Assembly: GCF_047717795.1 (NCBI RefSeq)
Contig: NZ_CP159808.1
Location: 434,001 to 498,000 of the forward strand
Reading direction: 5' to 3'
Source of the DNA: Marisalimonas sp016777705
GTDB lineage: Bacteria; Pseudomonadota; Alphaproteobacteria; Puniceispirillales; Marisalimonadaceae
DNA length: 64,000 bases
Shown here piece by piece: positions 35,882 through 44,883 of this stretch. The notes under the pieces are model-generated. The model ran no database searches, was not told the origin of the DNA, and saw only the letters and a list, made by a program, of their open reading frames with translations. A program made the translations under genes and the position numbers. Positions within the stretch are counted from its first letter, which is position 1, and each line of letters begins with the position of its first letter.

Positions 35882-36259
35882 ATGGGTAAAGAAAAAAATA
35901 AACGTAGAGAATTAGACAACGAAGCTAAAGTTGTATTGAAAAATATAAGAGTTAGCCCACAGAAACTTAATTTAGTTGCGCAAATGATAAGAAAACAGAG
36001 TGCATCTAAAGCTATTTCCATATTACAATTTTCTAAGAGAAGAATATCTAATGATGTTGAAAAAGCATTAAGATCCGCTATTGCAAATGCTGAAAATAAT
36101 CATTCCTTAGATATTGATAAATTAATAGTCAAAGAAGCCTATGTTGGAAAAGGTTTAGTTATGAAACGTTTCCACGCTCGTGCTAGAGGTCGTGGAGCAA
36201 AAATAATAAAACCATTTTCTCATCTAACAATTTTATTGTCTGAACAGGAAGGTAAATAA
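35882..36259 (+). CDS. rplV: 50S ribosomal protein L22
   Basis: Tunnel-constriction protein with a long beta hairpin. 125 residues; the signature VKEAYVGKGLVMKRFHARARGRG is near the C-terminus, at the hairpin tip where macrolide-resistance changes occur in other species. An N-terminal lysine-rich extension of about 15 residues precedes the globular domain. It ends one base before the rpsC start. Confidence 0.97.
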   Translation: MGKEKNKRRELDNEAKVVLKNIRVSPQKLNLVAQMIRKQSASKAISILQFSKRRISNDVEKALRSAIANAENNHSLDIDKLIVKEAYVGKGLVMKRFHARARGRGAKIIKPFSHLTILLSEQEGK

Positions 36260-36260
36260 A

Positions 36261-36962
36261 ATGGGTCAAAAAACACAGCCAATTGGTTTTAGATTAGGTA
36301 TTAATCGTACTTGGGACTCAAGATGGTTTGGAGGAAAGTCTTATGCGGATTTACTTCACCAAGATATAGGCTTGAGAAAATATCTATTTGAAAAACTAAA
36401 ATCAGCTGCAGTAAGCAAAATAGTTATAGAAAGACCTGCTGGAAGGGCTAGAATTTCAATATATGCAGGAAGACCTGGTTTAGTAATTGGAAAAAAAGGT
36501 CAAGATATTGAAACTCTTAAACAAACATTAGGCAAGCAAATTGGCGCAGAAGTTAGTTTAAATATAATTGAAGTTAGGAAACCTGAGCTTGATGCAAAAT
36601 TAGTCGCAGATGGAATAGCTCAACAACTAGAAAAAAGAGTTGCCTTTAGAAGAGCTATGAAAAGGGCTGTTCAAAATTCTATGCGATTAGGTGCGGGTGG
36701 CGTACGAATAAATTGTGCAGGGAGATTAGGTGGAGCAGAAATAGCAAGAACTGAATGGTACAGAGAAGGAAGAGTCCCATTGCATACACTTCGTGCTGAT
36801 GTTGACTACGCAGAATCCACGGCTTTTACAACTTATGGTGCTACTGGTGTTAAAGTTTGGATTTTTAAAGGTGAGATTATGGAGCATGATCCTATGGCTC
36901 AAGATAAGAGAATGGCTGGATCACCTAAAACTTCAAATAATAAATCTATGGACCAAGGGTAA
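36261..36962 (+). CDS. rpsC: 30S ribosomal protein S3
   Basis: Part of the mRNA entry channel and its helicase activity. The KH domain carries GRPGLVIGKKGQDIE, and the C-terminal domain carries GGAEIARTEWYREGRVPLHTLRADVDY. 233 residues, with a short unstructured tail. It sits between rplV and rplP with gaps of one and five bases. Confidence 0.98.
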   Translation: MGQKTQPIGFRLGINRTWDSRWFGGKSYADLLHQDIGLRKYLFEKLKSAAVSKIVIERPAGRARISIYAGRPGLVIGKKGQDIETLKQTLGKQIGAEVSLNIIEVRKPELDAKLVADGIAQQLEKRVAFRRAMKRAVQNSMRLGAGGVRINCAGRLGGAEIARTEWYREGRVPLHTLRADVDYAESTAFTTYGATGVKVWIFKGEIMEHDPMAQDKRMAGSPKTSNNKSMDQG

Positions 36963-36967
36963 ACATC

Positions 36968-37381
36968 ATGTTGCAACCAAAAAGAACTAAGTTCAGAAAA
37001 GCTCATAAAGGTAGAATTCATGGTTTAGCTAAGGGTGGTACTAAACTTAACTTTGGATCTTTCGGCCTTAAGGCTGTTGAGCCTGAGCGAGTAACTGCAA
37101 GACAAATTGAAGCGGCTAGAAGGGCAATTACTAGGCATTTAAGAAGAGCAGGAAGGGTCTGGATTAGAATATTTCCTGATGTGCCAGTTTCTAGTAAACC
37201 CGCTGAGGTAAGAATGGGAAAAGGTAAGGGTTCACCTGAATTCTGGGTATGTAGAGTTAAGCCAGGTAGAATAATGTTCGAGTTGGACGGTGTATCTGAA
37301 ATCGCAGCGAATGAGGCGTTAAGCCTTGCTGCTGCAAAACTACCAATGCACACAAAAGTTGTTAAAAGATTAGGTGAATAG
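36968..37381 (+). CDS. rplP: 50S ribosomal protein L16
   Basis: Binds near the A-site tRNA elbow and is needed for peptidyl transferase. 137 residues; N-terminal QPKRTKFRKAHKGRI and the signature VRMGKGKGSPEFWVCRVKPG. Starts five bases after rpsC and is followed by rpmC after 17 bases. Confidence 0.98.
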   Translation: MLQPKRTKFRKAHKGRIHGLAKGGTKLNFGSFGLKAVEPERVTARQIEAARRAITRHLRRAGRVWIRIFPDVPVSSKPAEVRMGKGKGSPEFWVCRVKPGRIMFELDGVSEIAANEALSLAAAKLPMHTKVVKRLGE

Positions 37382-37398
37382 TTTAAAAAGAGGTTCCA

Positions 37399-37605
37399 AT
37401 GGCAAAACATAAAGCCAAAGATTTAAAAGTTAAAACTAGTGATGAATTAAAGCAACAATTAACCTTGCTTAGAAAAGAGCAATTCAATCTTCGCTTTCAA
37501 GTTACTAATGGTCAAAACGAAAATCCAGCAAGGTTTAAGCATATAAGAAGAGAGATAGCTTGTATTAAAACAATCTTGAATAACATTGTTCCAACTAAAA
37601 TTTAA
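37399..37605 (+). CDS. rpmC: 50S ribosomal protein L29
   Basis: Small two-helix protein near the tunnel exit. 68 residues with the LTLLRKEQFNLRFQ and ARFKHIRREIACIKT signature segments. It lies between rplP and rpsQ, the standard order, with 11 bases to rpsQ. Confidence 0.96.
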   Translation: MAKHKAKDLKVKTSDELKQQLTLLRKEQFNLRFQVTNGQNENPARFKHIRREIACIKTILNNIVPTKI

Positions 37606-37616
37606 GGATAGCTAAA

Positions 37617-37844
37617 ATGCCAAAAAGAATTTTAACAGGTAAGGTTACTAGTAGTAAGGCTGATAAAACCATTACCGTGGTTGTTGAAAGAAAAATTATG
37701 CATCCTATGTATAAGAAATTTGTTACTAAATCGAAAAAGTTTGCTGCTCATGATAGCGAAAATAAATTTAAAGTAGGTGATGTCGTGAATATACAAGAAT
37801 GTGTACCTATTTCTAAAAACAAACGTTTTGAAGTTATATATTAA
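37617..37844 (+). CDS. rpsQ: 30S ribosomal protein S17
   Basis: Primary 16S-binding OB-fold protein. 75 residues; starts PKRILTGKVTSSKADKTITV and has the signature GDVVNIQECVPISKNKRF near the C-terminus. 25 bases separate it from the chosen rplN start. Confidence 0.97.
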   Translation: MPKRILTGKVTSSKADKTITVVVERKIMHPMYKKFVTKSKKFAAHDSENKFKVGDVVNIQECVPISKNKRFEVIY

Positions 37845-37869
37845 ACTTATTATTTGTTGGAGACACGAT

Positions 37870-38238
37870 ATGATACAGATGCAGAGTAATTTAGAAGTTG
37901 CAGATAATTCAGGTGCTAGAAGAGTTCAATGTATTAAAGTTCTTGGTGGTTCAGGCAGAAAAACTGCTGGTGTTGGAGATGTTATTGTTGTTTCTATAAA
38001 AGAAGCAATACCAAGAGGACGTGTTAAAAAAGGTGATGTTCATAGGGCTGTAATTGTACGAACAGCAAAAGAAGTTAGAAGAAATGATGGAAGTTGTATC
38101 AGATTTGATAAAAATGCTGCCGTTTTAGTAAATAAAAGCAACGAGCCAATTGGTACCAGAATATTTGGTCCAGTCACAAGAGAGTTACGTGGAAAACAGT
38201 TTATGAAAATAGTGTCTTTGGCGCCGGAGGTTTTGTAA
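37870..38238 (+). CDS. rplN: 50S ribosomal protein L14
   Basis: Subunit-interface protein that contacts the 16S helix 14. The start at 37870 gives MIQMQSNLEVADNSGARRV and 122 residues, the universal form; the frame is open 69 bases further back into rpsQ but that leader does not look like L14. GGAG lies upstream. The stop overlaps the rplX ATG by one base. It marks the start of the spc block. Confidence 0.97.
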   Translation: MIQMQSNLEVADNSGARRVQCIKVLGGSGRKTAGVGDVIVVSIKEAIPRGRVKKGDVHRAVIVRTAKEVRRNDGSCIRFDKNAAVLVNKSNEPIGTRIFGPVTRELRGKQFMKIVSLAPEVL

Positions 38239-38558
38239 TGAAAAAAAAATTTAAAGTAAAAAAAGGCGATACTGTGGTTGTTATTGCAGGAAAAGATAAA
38301 GGTAAATCTGGAAGTATTACTTCAATGATAACAGCCAAAGATAGAGTTATTGTTAGTGGTATTAACATTGTTAAACGTCATAGAAAAGCAACACAAGAGA
38401 ACCCTGGTAAAATAGAAGAGATAGAAGCATCAATTCATATTTCGAACATATCTCACATTGATCCAGATACTGGAAAACCAACAAGGGTAAAATACGATTT
38501 CAAGGATGGTATAAAGAAAAGAGTGTCTGTAATTTCAGGCTCTTTATTAGATAAGTGA
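38238..38558 (+). CDS. rplX: 50S ribosomal protein L24
   Basis: Assembly-initiating L24 with a KOW motif (KKGDTVVVIAGKDKGKSG) at the N-terminus. 106 residues, full length. The start overlaps the rplN stop (TAATG), and its own end overlaps an alternative ATG of the rplE frame, so translation is coupled along the spc genes. Confidence 0.97.
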   Translation: MKKKFKVKKGDTVVVIAGKDKGKSGSITSMITAKDRVIVSGINIVKRHRKATQENPGKIEEIEASIHISNISHIDPDTGKPTRVKYDFKDGIKKRVSVISGSLLDK

Positions 38559-38572
38559 TTTGGAGAAAGTCG

Positions 38573-39118
38573 ATGAAGGCAAGATTACAAGATAAATATA
38601 AAAATGAAATAATTAAAGTTCTTAAAGACAAATTTAATTATCAAAACGACATGCAAATTCCTAGGCTTGAAAAAATTGTTATCAATATGGGTGTAGGAGA
38701 AGCAGTTAAAGATAGTAAAAAGATTGAATCAGCTGCAAGTGAAGTAGCAGCAATTACAGGACAAAAACCTATTATAACAAAGTCAAAAAAAGCAAATGCT
38801 AGCTTTAAGTTAAGAGAAGGTATGCCTATTGGTGTAAAAGTTACACTTAGGAAGAACAAGATGTATGAGTTTGTCGATAGATTTATAAATATTGCTCTTC
38901 CGAGAGTTAGAGATTTTAGAGGTATAAACCCAAAAAGTTTTGATGGTAACGGAAATTATGCACTAGGTTTAAAAGAGCAGTTTGTATTTCCTGAGATTGA
39001 ATATGATAATGTGGATTCAGCTAGAGGTATGGATATAATTTTCGTTACTTCAGCAAAAACTGACGATGAAGCTAAGGAGCTTCTCAAAGGTTTTGATTTC
39101 CCATTTATTGCAGCATAG
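38573..39118 (+). CDS. rplE: 50S ribosomal protein L5
   Basis: Binds 5S rRNA and bridges to S13 in the head. The start at 38573 follows GGAG and gives MKARLQDKYKNEIIKVLK and 181 residues, the family size; the ATG at 38555 would overlap rplX and has no clear site. The IPRLEKIVINMGVGEAV signature is near residue 30. Confidence 0.97.
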   Translation: MKARLQDKYKNEIIKVLKDKFNYQNDMQIPRLEKIVINMGVGEAVKDSKKIESAASEVAAITGQKPIITKSKKANASFKLREGMPIGVKVTLRKNKMYEFVDRFINIALPRVRDFRGINPKSFDGNGNYALGLKEQFVFPEIEYDNVDSARGMDIIFVTSAKTDDEAKELLKGFDFPFIAA

Positions 39119-39137
39119 GTTTTATTAGGAGATTATA

Positions 39138-39443
39138 ATGGCTAAAAAAAGTGCTATCGAAAAAAACTTAAATAAAGAAAAACAAGTCAAAAAAAATAAA
39201 TCTAGAAGAGATAGATTGGTGGCTATTTGTAAAAATAGATCTACTTCCATGGAGGATCGTTTTGAGGCTCAATTAAAGTTGTCAGAAATGCCAAGAAACG
39301 GTGCAAAAACAAGACTAAGAAATAGATGTTTAATTACAGGTAGACCTCGCGGGTATTATAGAAAAGTAAAAATGTCACGAATTGCTCTTCGTGAATTAGC
39401 TTTATCTGGACAGATTCCAGGTATGGTAAAATCAAGCTGGTAG
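39138..39443 (+). CDS. rpsN: 30S ribosomal protein S14 (zinc-independent long form)
   Basis: 30S head protein. At 101 residues with no CXXC pairs it is the zinc-free long form. The C-terminal RNRCLITGRPRGYYRKVKMSRIALRELA signature is complete. It follows rplE by 19 bases with a GGAG site and precedes rpsH by 14 bases. Confidence 0.97.
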   Translation: MAKKSAIEKNLNKEKQVKKNKSRRDRLVAICKNRSTSMEDRFEAQLKLSEMPRNGAKTRLRNRCLITGRPRGYYRKVKMSRIALRELALSGQIPGMVKSSW

Positions 39444-39457
39444 AAAGGTAATAAATT

Positions 39458-39856
39458 ATGTCAATGAGTGATACACTTGGAGATATGTTAACTCGAATTA
39501 GAAATGGACAAACCGCGAATAAGTCTGTGGTTGATGCTCCTGCTTCTAGATTTAGAGCTAATGTGTTGGACGTTTTAAAAAGGGAAGGTTACATACGTAA
39601 CTTTTCACAAGTTGAAAAACGCCCAGGTATAAACGAGTTTAAAATTGAACTAAAGTATTATGATGGTAAACCCGTAATTAGTGAAATTAAAAGGGTATCA
39701 ACACCTGGGAGAAGAGTTTATTCTGCCATCGATGACTTGCCGAAAACATATAATGGATTAGGTATATCAATACTATCAACTCCTAGAGGTGTAATGAGTG
39801 ATAACGAAGCTAGAGCTGCTCATGTTGGTGGTGAAGTTCTATGTCAAGTATTTTAG
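39458..39856 (+). CDS. rpsH: 30S ribosomal protein S8
   Basis: Central-domain 16S-binding protein and, in E. coli, the spc operon repressor. 132 residues; DTLGDMLTRIRNGQ at the N-terminus and the C-terminal ISILSTPRGVMSDNEAR signature. A second ATG two codons downstream could also start it; both give an almost identical protein. Confidence 0.97.
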   Translation: MSMSDTLGDMLTRIRNGQTANKSVVDAPASRFRANVLDVLKREGYIRNFSQVEKRPGINEFKIELKYYDGKPVISEIKRVSTPGRRVYSAIDDLPKTYNGLGISILSTPRGVMSDNEARAAHVGGEVLCQVF

Positions 39857-39868
39857 GAGTAAAAGCAT

Positions 39869-40402
39869 ATGTCTAGAGTAGGTCAGGCAATAATTAATAT
39901 ACCCGATGGTGTTGAAGTTAAAAAAAATGAAAACGGTTTTTGGGCAAAAGGTTCAAAAGGCGAGTTAAATACTCCTATAACTAACACAGTAAATGTTACT
40001 ATAGAAGACAAGACGATAACAGTTGAGCCTAATGATAAAACATCAAAAGGTAAAGCCTTGTGGGGTACAACAAGAGCATTAATTAATAGCGCTGTTCAAG
40101 GTGTTAGCGTTGGTTTTGTTAAAGAAATGGAAATAGTTGGCGTCGGTTATAGAGGTGCTCTTCAAGGTAACAAATTAACACTGAGTCTTGGCTTAAGTCA
40201 CCCTGTAGAGATTGAAGTGCCAGAAGGTCTTTCAATTAAGATGGATGGAAACACAAAATTTTCAATTTCAGGAGCTGATAAGCAAAAACTTGGTCAATTT
40301 GCTGCAGTAGTAAGATCAAAGAGACCTCCTGAGCCATTTAAAGGTAAAGGAATAAGATATTCTGATGAGTATATTTTACGCAAAGAAGGTAAGAAAAAAT
40401 AG
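39869..40402 (+). CDS. rplF: 50S ribosomal protein L6
   Basis: Two-domain protein near the sarcin-ricin loop. 177 residues; SRVGQAIINIPDGVEV start, GYRGALQGNKLTLSLGLSHPVE and the C-terminal RPPEPFKGKGIRYSDEYI signature. Twelve bases after rpsH and eight before rplR. Confidence 0.98.
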   Translation: MSRVGQAIINIPDGVEVKKNENGFWAKGSKGELNTPITNTVNVTIEDKTITVEPNDKTSKGKALWGTTRALINSAVQGVSVGFVKEMEIVGVGYRGALQGNKLTLSLGLSHPVEIEVPEGLSIKMDGNTKFSISGADKQKLGQFAAVVRSKRPPEPFKGKGIRYSDEYILRKEGKKK

Positions 40403-40410
40403 AGGAAAAA

Positions 40411-40773
40411 ATGGGTAATTTCACGTCTTTACACGAAAGAAGAAAACAAAGGAATAGAACTTCCTTGAAAAAGAATTCTAAAGGTATGCTAAGGTTAACT
40501 GTGTTTAGATCAAGCAAGCATATTTATGGCCAAATAATTGATGATGATAAAGGCACAACTATGGCTTCAGCATCAAGTCTAGACCTAACAATTAAAGGCA
40601 AATACAAAAATTGTGGTTCTAAGGAAGTTGCTACTTTGGTTGGAACGTTGATAGCAGAAAAAGCAAAAATTAAAGGTATTACTAAAGTTGTGTTTGACAG
40701 AGGTGGATATATATATCACGGAAGAGTTAAAAACTTAGCTGATGCGGCTAGAGATGGTGGATTAATATTTTAG
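40411..40773 (+). CDS. rplR: 50S ribosomal protein L18
   Basis: 5S rRNA-binding protein of the central protuberance. 120 residues; RLTVFRSSKHIYGQIIDDD and the C-terminal FDRGGYIYHGRVKNLADAARDGGL are typical. It lies between rplF and rpsE, in standard order. Confidence 0.98.
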   Translation: MGNFTSLHERRKQRNRTSLKKNSKGMLRLTVFRSSKHIYGQIIDDDKGTTMASASSLDLTIKGKYKNCGSKEVATLVGTLIAEKAKIKGITKVVFDRGGYIYHGRVKNLADAARDGGLIF

Positions 40774-40782
40774 GGGTTTGTG

Positions 40783-41346
40783 ATGGTAAATGTAGATAAA
40801 CAAAATAAGAAAAATAAAAAAGAAGATACTGATTTAGTAGATAAGTTAGTTGGTATTAATAGAGTAGCTAAAGTTGTAAAGGGTGGTAGAAGATTTGGTT
40901 TTGCAGCAATTGTGGTTGTCGGTGACTTAAGAGGCAAAGTAGGCTATGGAACAGGTAAAGCTAAAGAAGTACCTGAAGCTATAAAAAAAGCCACCGATGA
41001 TGCAAAGAAAAATATGGTTAAAGTACCTATGAAAGAAGGTAGAACACTACATCATGATATGAAAGGTCATTATGGGGCAGGTAGAGTTGTTTTAAGAAGC
41101 GCTCCCTCAGGTACTGGTATTATAGCTGGTGGTCCAATGAGAGCTGTTTTTGAGACTCTTGGTGTTCAAGATGTCGTAGCAAAATCTATTGGGACGTCTA
41201 ATCCACACAACATGATTAAAGCTACTTTTGATGCATTTAAGTCAATGTATTCTCCAAGAAATGTTGCTAATAAAAGAGGAAAAAAAGTAGCTGAAATATT
41301 TGGGAATGAAAGTAAAGAAATTAATCAAGCTGCAAAAGTTGAGTAG
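40783..41346 (+). CDS. rpsE: 30S ribosomal protein S5
   Basis: Helps form the mRNA entry channel and affects fidelity. 187 residues from the ATG at 40783, which is six bases after AGGGG; the GTG immediately before (40780) is too close to that site. VNRVAKVVKGGRRFGF-type start (INRVAKVVKGGRRFGFAAIVVVGD) and VGYGTGKAKEVPEAI are conserved. A lysine-rich N-terminal extension of about 20 residues precedes the core. Confidence 0.97.
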   Translation: MVNVDKQNKKNKKEDTDLVDKLVGINRVAKVVKGGRRFGFAAIVVVGDLRGKVGYGTGKAKEVPEAIKKATDDAKKNMVKVPMKEGRTLHHDMKGHYGAGRVVLRSAPSGTGIIAGGPMRAVFETLGVQDVVAKSIGTSNPHNMIKATFDAFKSMYSPRNVANKRGKKVAEIFGNESKEINQAAKVE

Positions 41347-41354
41347 GAATTATA

Positions 41355-41537
41355 ATGTCTGACAAAAAAACCATCATTGTAACACAAAAGAAGAGCCCTA
41401 TTGGTAGACAGGCTTATCAAAGACAAACTTTAGTAGGTCTTGGGTTAAATAAAATTGGCAGATCGTGCCAGCTTGAAGATACCCCCTCAATTCGTGGAAT
41501 GATAAATAAAGTGAAGCATCTTGTAATTGTAAGTTAG
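41355..41537 (+). CDS. rpmD: 50S ribosomal protein L30
   Basis: Small 60-residue protein. VTQKKSPIGRQAYQRQTLVGLGL and the IRGMINKVKHLV end match L30. It lies between rpsE and rplO, as in most bacteria. L30 is absent from some lineages, so its presence is informative but not diagnostic. Confidence 0.95.
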   Translation: MSDKKTIIVTQKKSPIGRQAYQRQTLVGLGLNKIGRSCQLEDTPSIRGMINKVKHLVIVS

Positions 41538-41569
41538 CCTTTTGTTATGTGCTAAAACGGAGAAAATTG

Positions 41570-42070
41570 ATGAATTTAAATGAAATTAAGGACAATCACA
41601 AAGCTACTAAAGATAGGAAAAGGATTGGCAGAGGCATTGGTTCTGGAACTGGTAAAACTTCAGGCAAAGGACATAAGGGTCAAAAAGCCAGATCAGGTGT
41701 AGCAGTAAAAGGCTTTGAAGGTGGACAAATGCCTATCCATAGACGTCTACCTAAGAGGGGTTTTACGAATATTAACAGGGTTCCCTTTGTAGAACTTAAT
41801 TTAGATAATATAGAAAAATTGATAGCCAATAAGAAAATAAACAATCAGAAAGCTATTACTTCAGAATATTTATTAGAGTTAGGTCTAATAAAAAAAATAA
41901 CTTCTAAAGTTAAACTTTTAGCCAAAGGTGAAATTAAAAGTAAAATTAATATAGAAGTTTCCGCGGTTTCATCAAAAGCCAGAGAATTAGTAGAAAAAGT
42001 TGGTGGTACTGTGACTGTATTAGAAAAAAAGAAACAGGTTGTTAAAAAAGAGAAAAAGTCTGAGGCATAA
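41570..42070 (+). CDS. rplO: 50S ribosomal protein L15
   Basis: Assembly protein with a long glycine- and basic-rich N-terminal arm (RKRIGRGIGSGTGKTSGKGHKGQKARSG). The start at 41570 follows GGAG and gives MNLNEIKDNHKA; a longer frame from 41549 begins inside the gap. 166 residues, with a lysine-rich C-terminal tail. secY follows after three bases. Confidence 0.96.
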   Translation: MNLNEIKDNHKATKDRKRIGRGIGSGTGKTSGKGHKGQKARSGVAVKGFEGGQMPIHRRLPKRGFTNINRVPFVELNLDNIEKLIANKKINNQKAITSEYLLELGLIKKITSKVKLLAKGEIKSKINIEVSAVSSKARELVEKVGGTVTVLEKKKQVVKKEKKSEA

Positions 42071-42073
42071 TTT

Positions 42074-43402
42074 ATGGCTAATGAAGGTATGTTCGGTTTG
42101 TTAGGTCAAGCCACTGAACTACGACAAAGAATTTTATTTACGCTTGGAGCTTTGATTGTATACAGATTAGGTACTTACATACCTGTTCCTGGAATTAATG
42201 CTTTAGCCTTATCAGAAATAGTTGAAAATGCCAATAACGGTGTTCTTGGAATGTTTAACATGTTTTCAGGGGGAGCGTTGGGTCGAATGACTATCTTTGC
42301 TCTGACTATTTTACCTTATATTTCTGCTTCAATTATAATGCAACTTATGACTTCAATATCTCCACAGATGTCTCAATTAAAAAAAGACGGGGAATCAGGA
42401 AGAAAAACAATTAATCAATATACCAGGTATCTAACAGTACTTCTTGCCACAGTTCAAGCTTACGGCTTTGCAGTTGCACTTGAAGGAACATCGGGATCAA
42501 CAGGGCAATTAGTTATGAACCCAGGAGTTTTCTTCAAGGTTACAACAGTTGTAACTCTGGTTGGGTCAGTCATGTTTTTATTATGGCTTGGAGAGCAAAT
42601 CACCTCAAGAGGTATTGGCAATGGTGTTTCTCTAATTATCTTTTCGGGTATAGTTGCCGAACTACCAAGGGCAATGGCTCAAATTTTAGAACAAGGTAGA
42701 ACTGGATCAATTTCATCAATACTTATTATTGGCATATTTCTATTAGCTATATCAGTTGTTGCTTTTATTGTTTTTATTGAACGTTCCCAGAGGAAAATAA
42801 TAGTTCAATACCCTAAACGACAAATGGGAAATAAAATGTTTGCGGGCGACTCCTCTCATTTGCCACTTAAAATAAATGTTCCCGGCGTAATACCTCCAAT
42901 CTTTGCTTCTGCTCTTTTATTATTACCTACATCATTATCATCATTTTCAGGAATGGGAAGTGATAGTTCTGATTGGGTACTTGCGCTCAATTCATATTTT
43001 GGAAGAGGGCAACCACTTTATTTGGCTTTATATATTAGCTTAATTGTTTTCTTTGCATTTTTTTATACAGCTATAGTCTTTAATCCTGATGAAACAGCAG
43101 ATAACTTAAAGAAAAATGGTGGCTATGTTCCAGGGATTAGACCAGGTCCTCCAACATCAGATTATTTAGACTTTGTTTTGACTAGGCTTACAGCAATTGG
43201 TGCCACATATTTATCAGCTGTGTGTATTTTACCTGAGATATTAATATCAAAATATTCTATACCCTTTTACTTAGGAGGTACGAGTTTATTAATTGTAGTA
43301 ACAGTATCGATGGATACTGTCGCTCAAGCGCAATCTCATTTGATAGCTCACAGATATTCAGGTTTGATTAAAAAAACTAAACTACGGGGTGGTAGGCGTT
43401 AA
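42074..43402 (+). CDS. secY: Preprotein translocase subunit SecY
   Basis: Channel subunit of SecYEG, 442 residues with ten predicted transmembrane helices. Landmarks are RLGTYIPVPGIN in the first helix, the plug-side GMFNMFSGGALGRMTIFALTILPYI, ERSQRKIIVQYPKR in the cytosolic loop and the C-terminal HLIAHRYSGLIKK. It closes the spc block and its stop is directly followed by the adk ATG. Confidence 0.98.
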   Translation: MANEGMFGLLGQATELRQRILFTLGALIVYRLGTYIPVPGINALALSEIVENANNGVLGMFNMFSGGALGRMTIFALTILPYISASIIMQLMTSISPQMSQLKKDGESGRKTINQYTRYLTVLLATVQAYGFAVALEGTSGSTGQLVMNPGVFFKVTTVVTLVGSVMFLLWLGEQITSRGIGNGVSLIIFSGIVAELPRAMAQILEQGRTGSISSILIIGIFLLAISVVAFIVFIERSQRKIIVQYPKRQMGNKMFAGDSSHLPLKINVPGVIPPIFASALLLLPTSLSSFSGMGSDSSDWVLALNSYFGRGQPLYLALYISLIVFFAFFYTAIVFNPDETADNLKKNGGYVPGIRPGPPTSDYLDFVLTRLTAIGATYLSAVCILPEILISKYSIPFYLGGTSLLIVVTVSMDTVAQAQSHLIAHRYSGLIKKTKLRGGRR

Positions 43403-43966
43403 ATGAACATTATATTATTTGGCCCTCCCGGAGCAGGAAAAGGGACCCAAGCTAAAATTTTAATTAAAACACATGATATTGTACAAATTTCGACTGGCGA
43501 CATGCTAAGAGATGAAGTTAATTCTGGTTCAAATTTAGGAAAGACAGCGAAATCTATAATGGATAGTGGTGGTTTAGTTTCTGATGAAATAATAATGTCT
43601 ATAATAGAAGAACGAATTAGTAAACCTGATTGCCAAAATGGTTTTATACTTGATGGATTTCCAAGAACTTTAAATCAAGCAATAGCTTTAGATGATGTGC
43701 TAGCAAATAAAAATATTGAAATTGATCATATTATTCAAATTGATGTTGATGAAAAATTATTATTTGAAAGAATTAAACAGAGGGCGGAAGAGGGTGACTT
43801 TGTTAGAAACGACGATAATAAGGATGTTTTGATAAAAAGAATTACAGTATATCAAAAAGACACAATGCCAGTTTTAGAATATTATAGAAGTTTGAAGAGA
43901 TTAAAGACTGTTGATGGAATGCAAAGTATAGAAAATGTATCTAGTGATATCAAAAAAATGTTTTAA
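43403..43966 (+). CDS. adk: Adenylate kinase (short, zinc-free LID)
   Basis: Interconverts ATP, ADP and AMP. P-loop GPPGAGKGTQAK, the AMP-binding STGDMLRDEV and DGFPRTLNQA segments are clear. At 187 residues it has the short LID (QRAEEGDFVRNDDN) without the zinc-binding cysteines, the form common in Alphaproteobacteria. The ATG directly abuts the secY stop, so it belongs to the spc transcript. No map or infA gene lies between it and rpsM. Confidence 0.97.
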   Translation: MNIILFGPPGAGKGTQAKILIKTHDIVQISTGDMLRDEVNSGSNLGKTAKSIMDSGGLVSDEIIMSIIEERISKPDCQNGFILDGFPRTLNQAIALDDVLANKNIEIDHIIQIDVDEKLLFERIKQRAEEGDFVRNDDNKDVLIKRITVYQKDTMPVLEYYRSLKRLKTVDGMQSIENVSSDIKKMF

Positions 43967-43977
43967 CTATTATAAAG

Positions 43978-44005
43978 TTGACTGTTTTTTTGTTAAGTCT
44001 ATAAT
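43978..44005 (+). promoter_or_regulatory. Strong sigma70-type promoter for rpsM-rpsK-rpoA-rplQ
   Basis: TTGACT at 43978-43983 is followed after 16 bases by a perfect TATAAT at 44000-44005. It lies in the adk-rpsM gap, 43 bases before the rpsM start, and would give the alpha operon its own promoter. Confidence 0.8.
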
Positions 44006-44048
44006 TCGCAAAATATTTGTTTAACGTTTGTTAATGAAGGAGAAATTA

Positions 44049-44417
44049 GTGGCACGTATTGCAGGAGTTAATGTACCAACAAATAAAAGAGTGCATATCG
44101 CTTTAACCTATGTACACGGCATTGGGTTAACTGGCTCAAAAAATATATGTAAAAAAGTTGGTGTTACTGAGGATAGAAGAATTAACAACCTATCAGAAGA
44201 TGAACTTACTAAAATAAGAGATATTATAGATGAAGATTACTTAGTTGAAGGTGATTTGAGAAGAAAAACCTCAATGGATATCAAAAGATACCTAGATTTA
44301 GGTTGTTTGAGAGGACTTAGACATAGAAAAAATTTACCAGTAAGGGGTCAAAGAACTCATACAAACGCTAGAACAAGAAAAGGTCCTGCTAAAGCAATTG
44401 CAGGTAAAAAGAAATAA
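44049..44417 (+). CDS. rpsM: 30S ribosomal protein S13
   Basis: Head protein that contacts P-site tRNA and L5. The start is GTG at 44049, six bases after AAGGAG, giving MARIAGVNVPTNKRV and 122 residues; an in-frame start at 44028 would add seven residues over the ribosome binding site. CLRGLRHRKNLPVRGQRTHTNARTRKG is the C-terminal signature. First gene of the alpha operon, behind a strong promoter. Confidence 0.97.
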   Translation: MARIAGVNVPTNKRVHIALTYVHGIGLTGSKNICKKVGVTEDRRINNLSEDELTKIRDIIDEDYLVEGDLRRKTSMDIKRYLDLGCLRGLRHRKNLPVRGQRTHTNARTRKGPAKAIAGKKK

Positions 44418-44440
44418 TCCTAAAGGGAGAGTAATATAAT

Positions 44441-44836
44441 ATGGTTAAACAACCAACTCAAACAAGAATACGTCGTAAAGAAAAAAAGAATGTTACAAAT
44501 GCTGTAGCGCACGTTAATTCTTCTTTTAATAATACAGTTGTAACTATAACAGATATACAAGGTAATGCTATTTCCTGGTCATCTTCAGGAAGTATGGGAT
44601 TTAAAGGTTCAAGAAAATCAACTCCCTATGCTGCACAATTAGCTGCTGAGGATGCTGGTAATAAAGCTTCTGAACATGGTGTTAAGACTGTAGATATTCA
44701 GGTTCAAGGTCCTGGTTCTGGAAGAGAATCTGCGCTTAGAGCTCTTCAGACAATAGGATTTCAAGTTAATTCAATTAGGGATGTTACTCCAATACCACAT
44801 AATGGATGTAGACCTAAAAAGAGAAGAAGAGTCTAA
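44441..44836 (+). CDS. rpsK: 30S ribosomal protein S11
   Basis: Platform protein near the mRNA exit. 131 residues; AHVNSSFNNTVVTITDIQGN and the C-terminal DVTPIPHNGCRPKKRRRV signature. The ATG follows GGGAGAG after 8 bases. Located between rpsM and rpoA as usual. Confidence 0.98.
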   Translation: MVKQPTQTRIRRKEKKNVTNAVAHVNSSFNNTVVTITDIQGNAISWSSSGSMGFKGSRKSTPYAAQLAAEDAGNKASEHGVKTVDIQVQGPGSGRESALRALQTIGFQVNSIRDVTPIPHNGCRPKKRRRV

Positions 44837-44883
44837 AATATATTTCATAACATTATATTAATAATTATTTATAGAGAGTAATC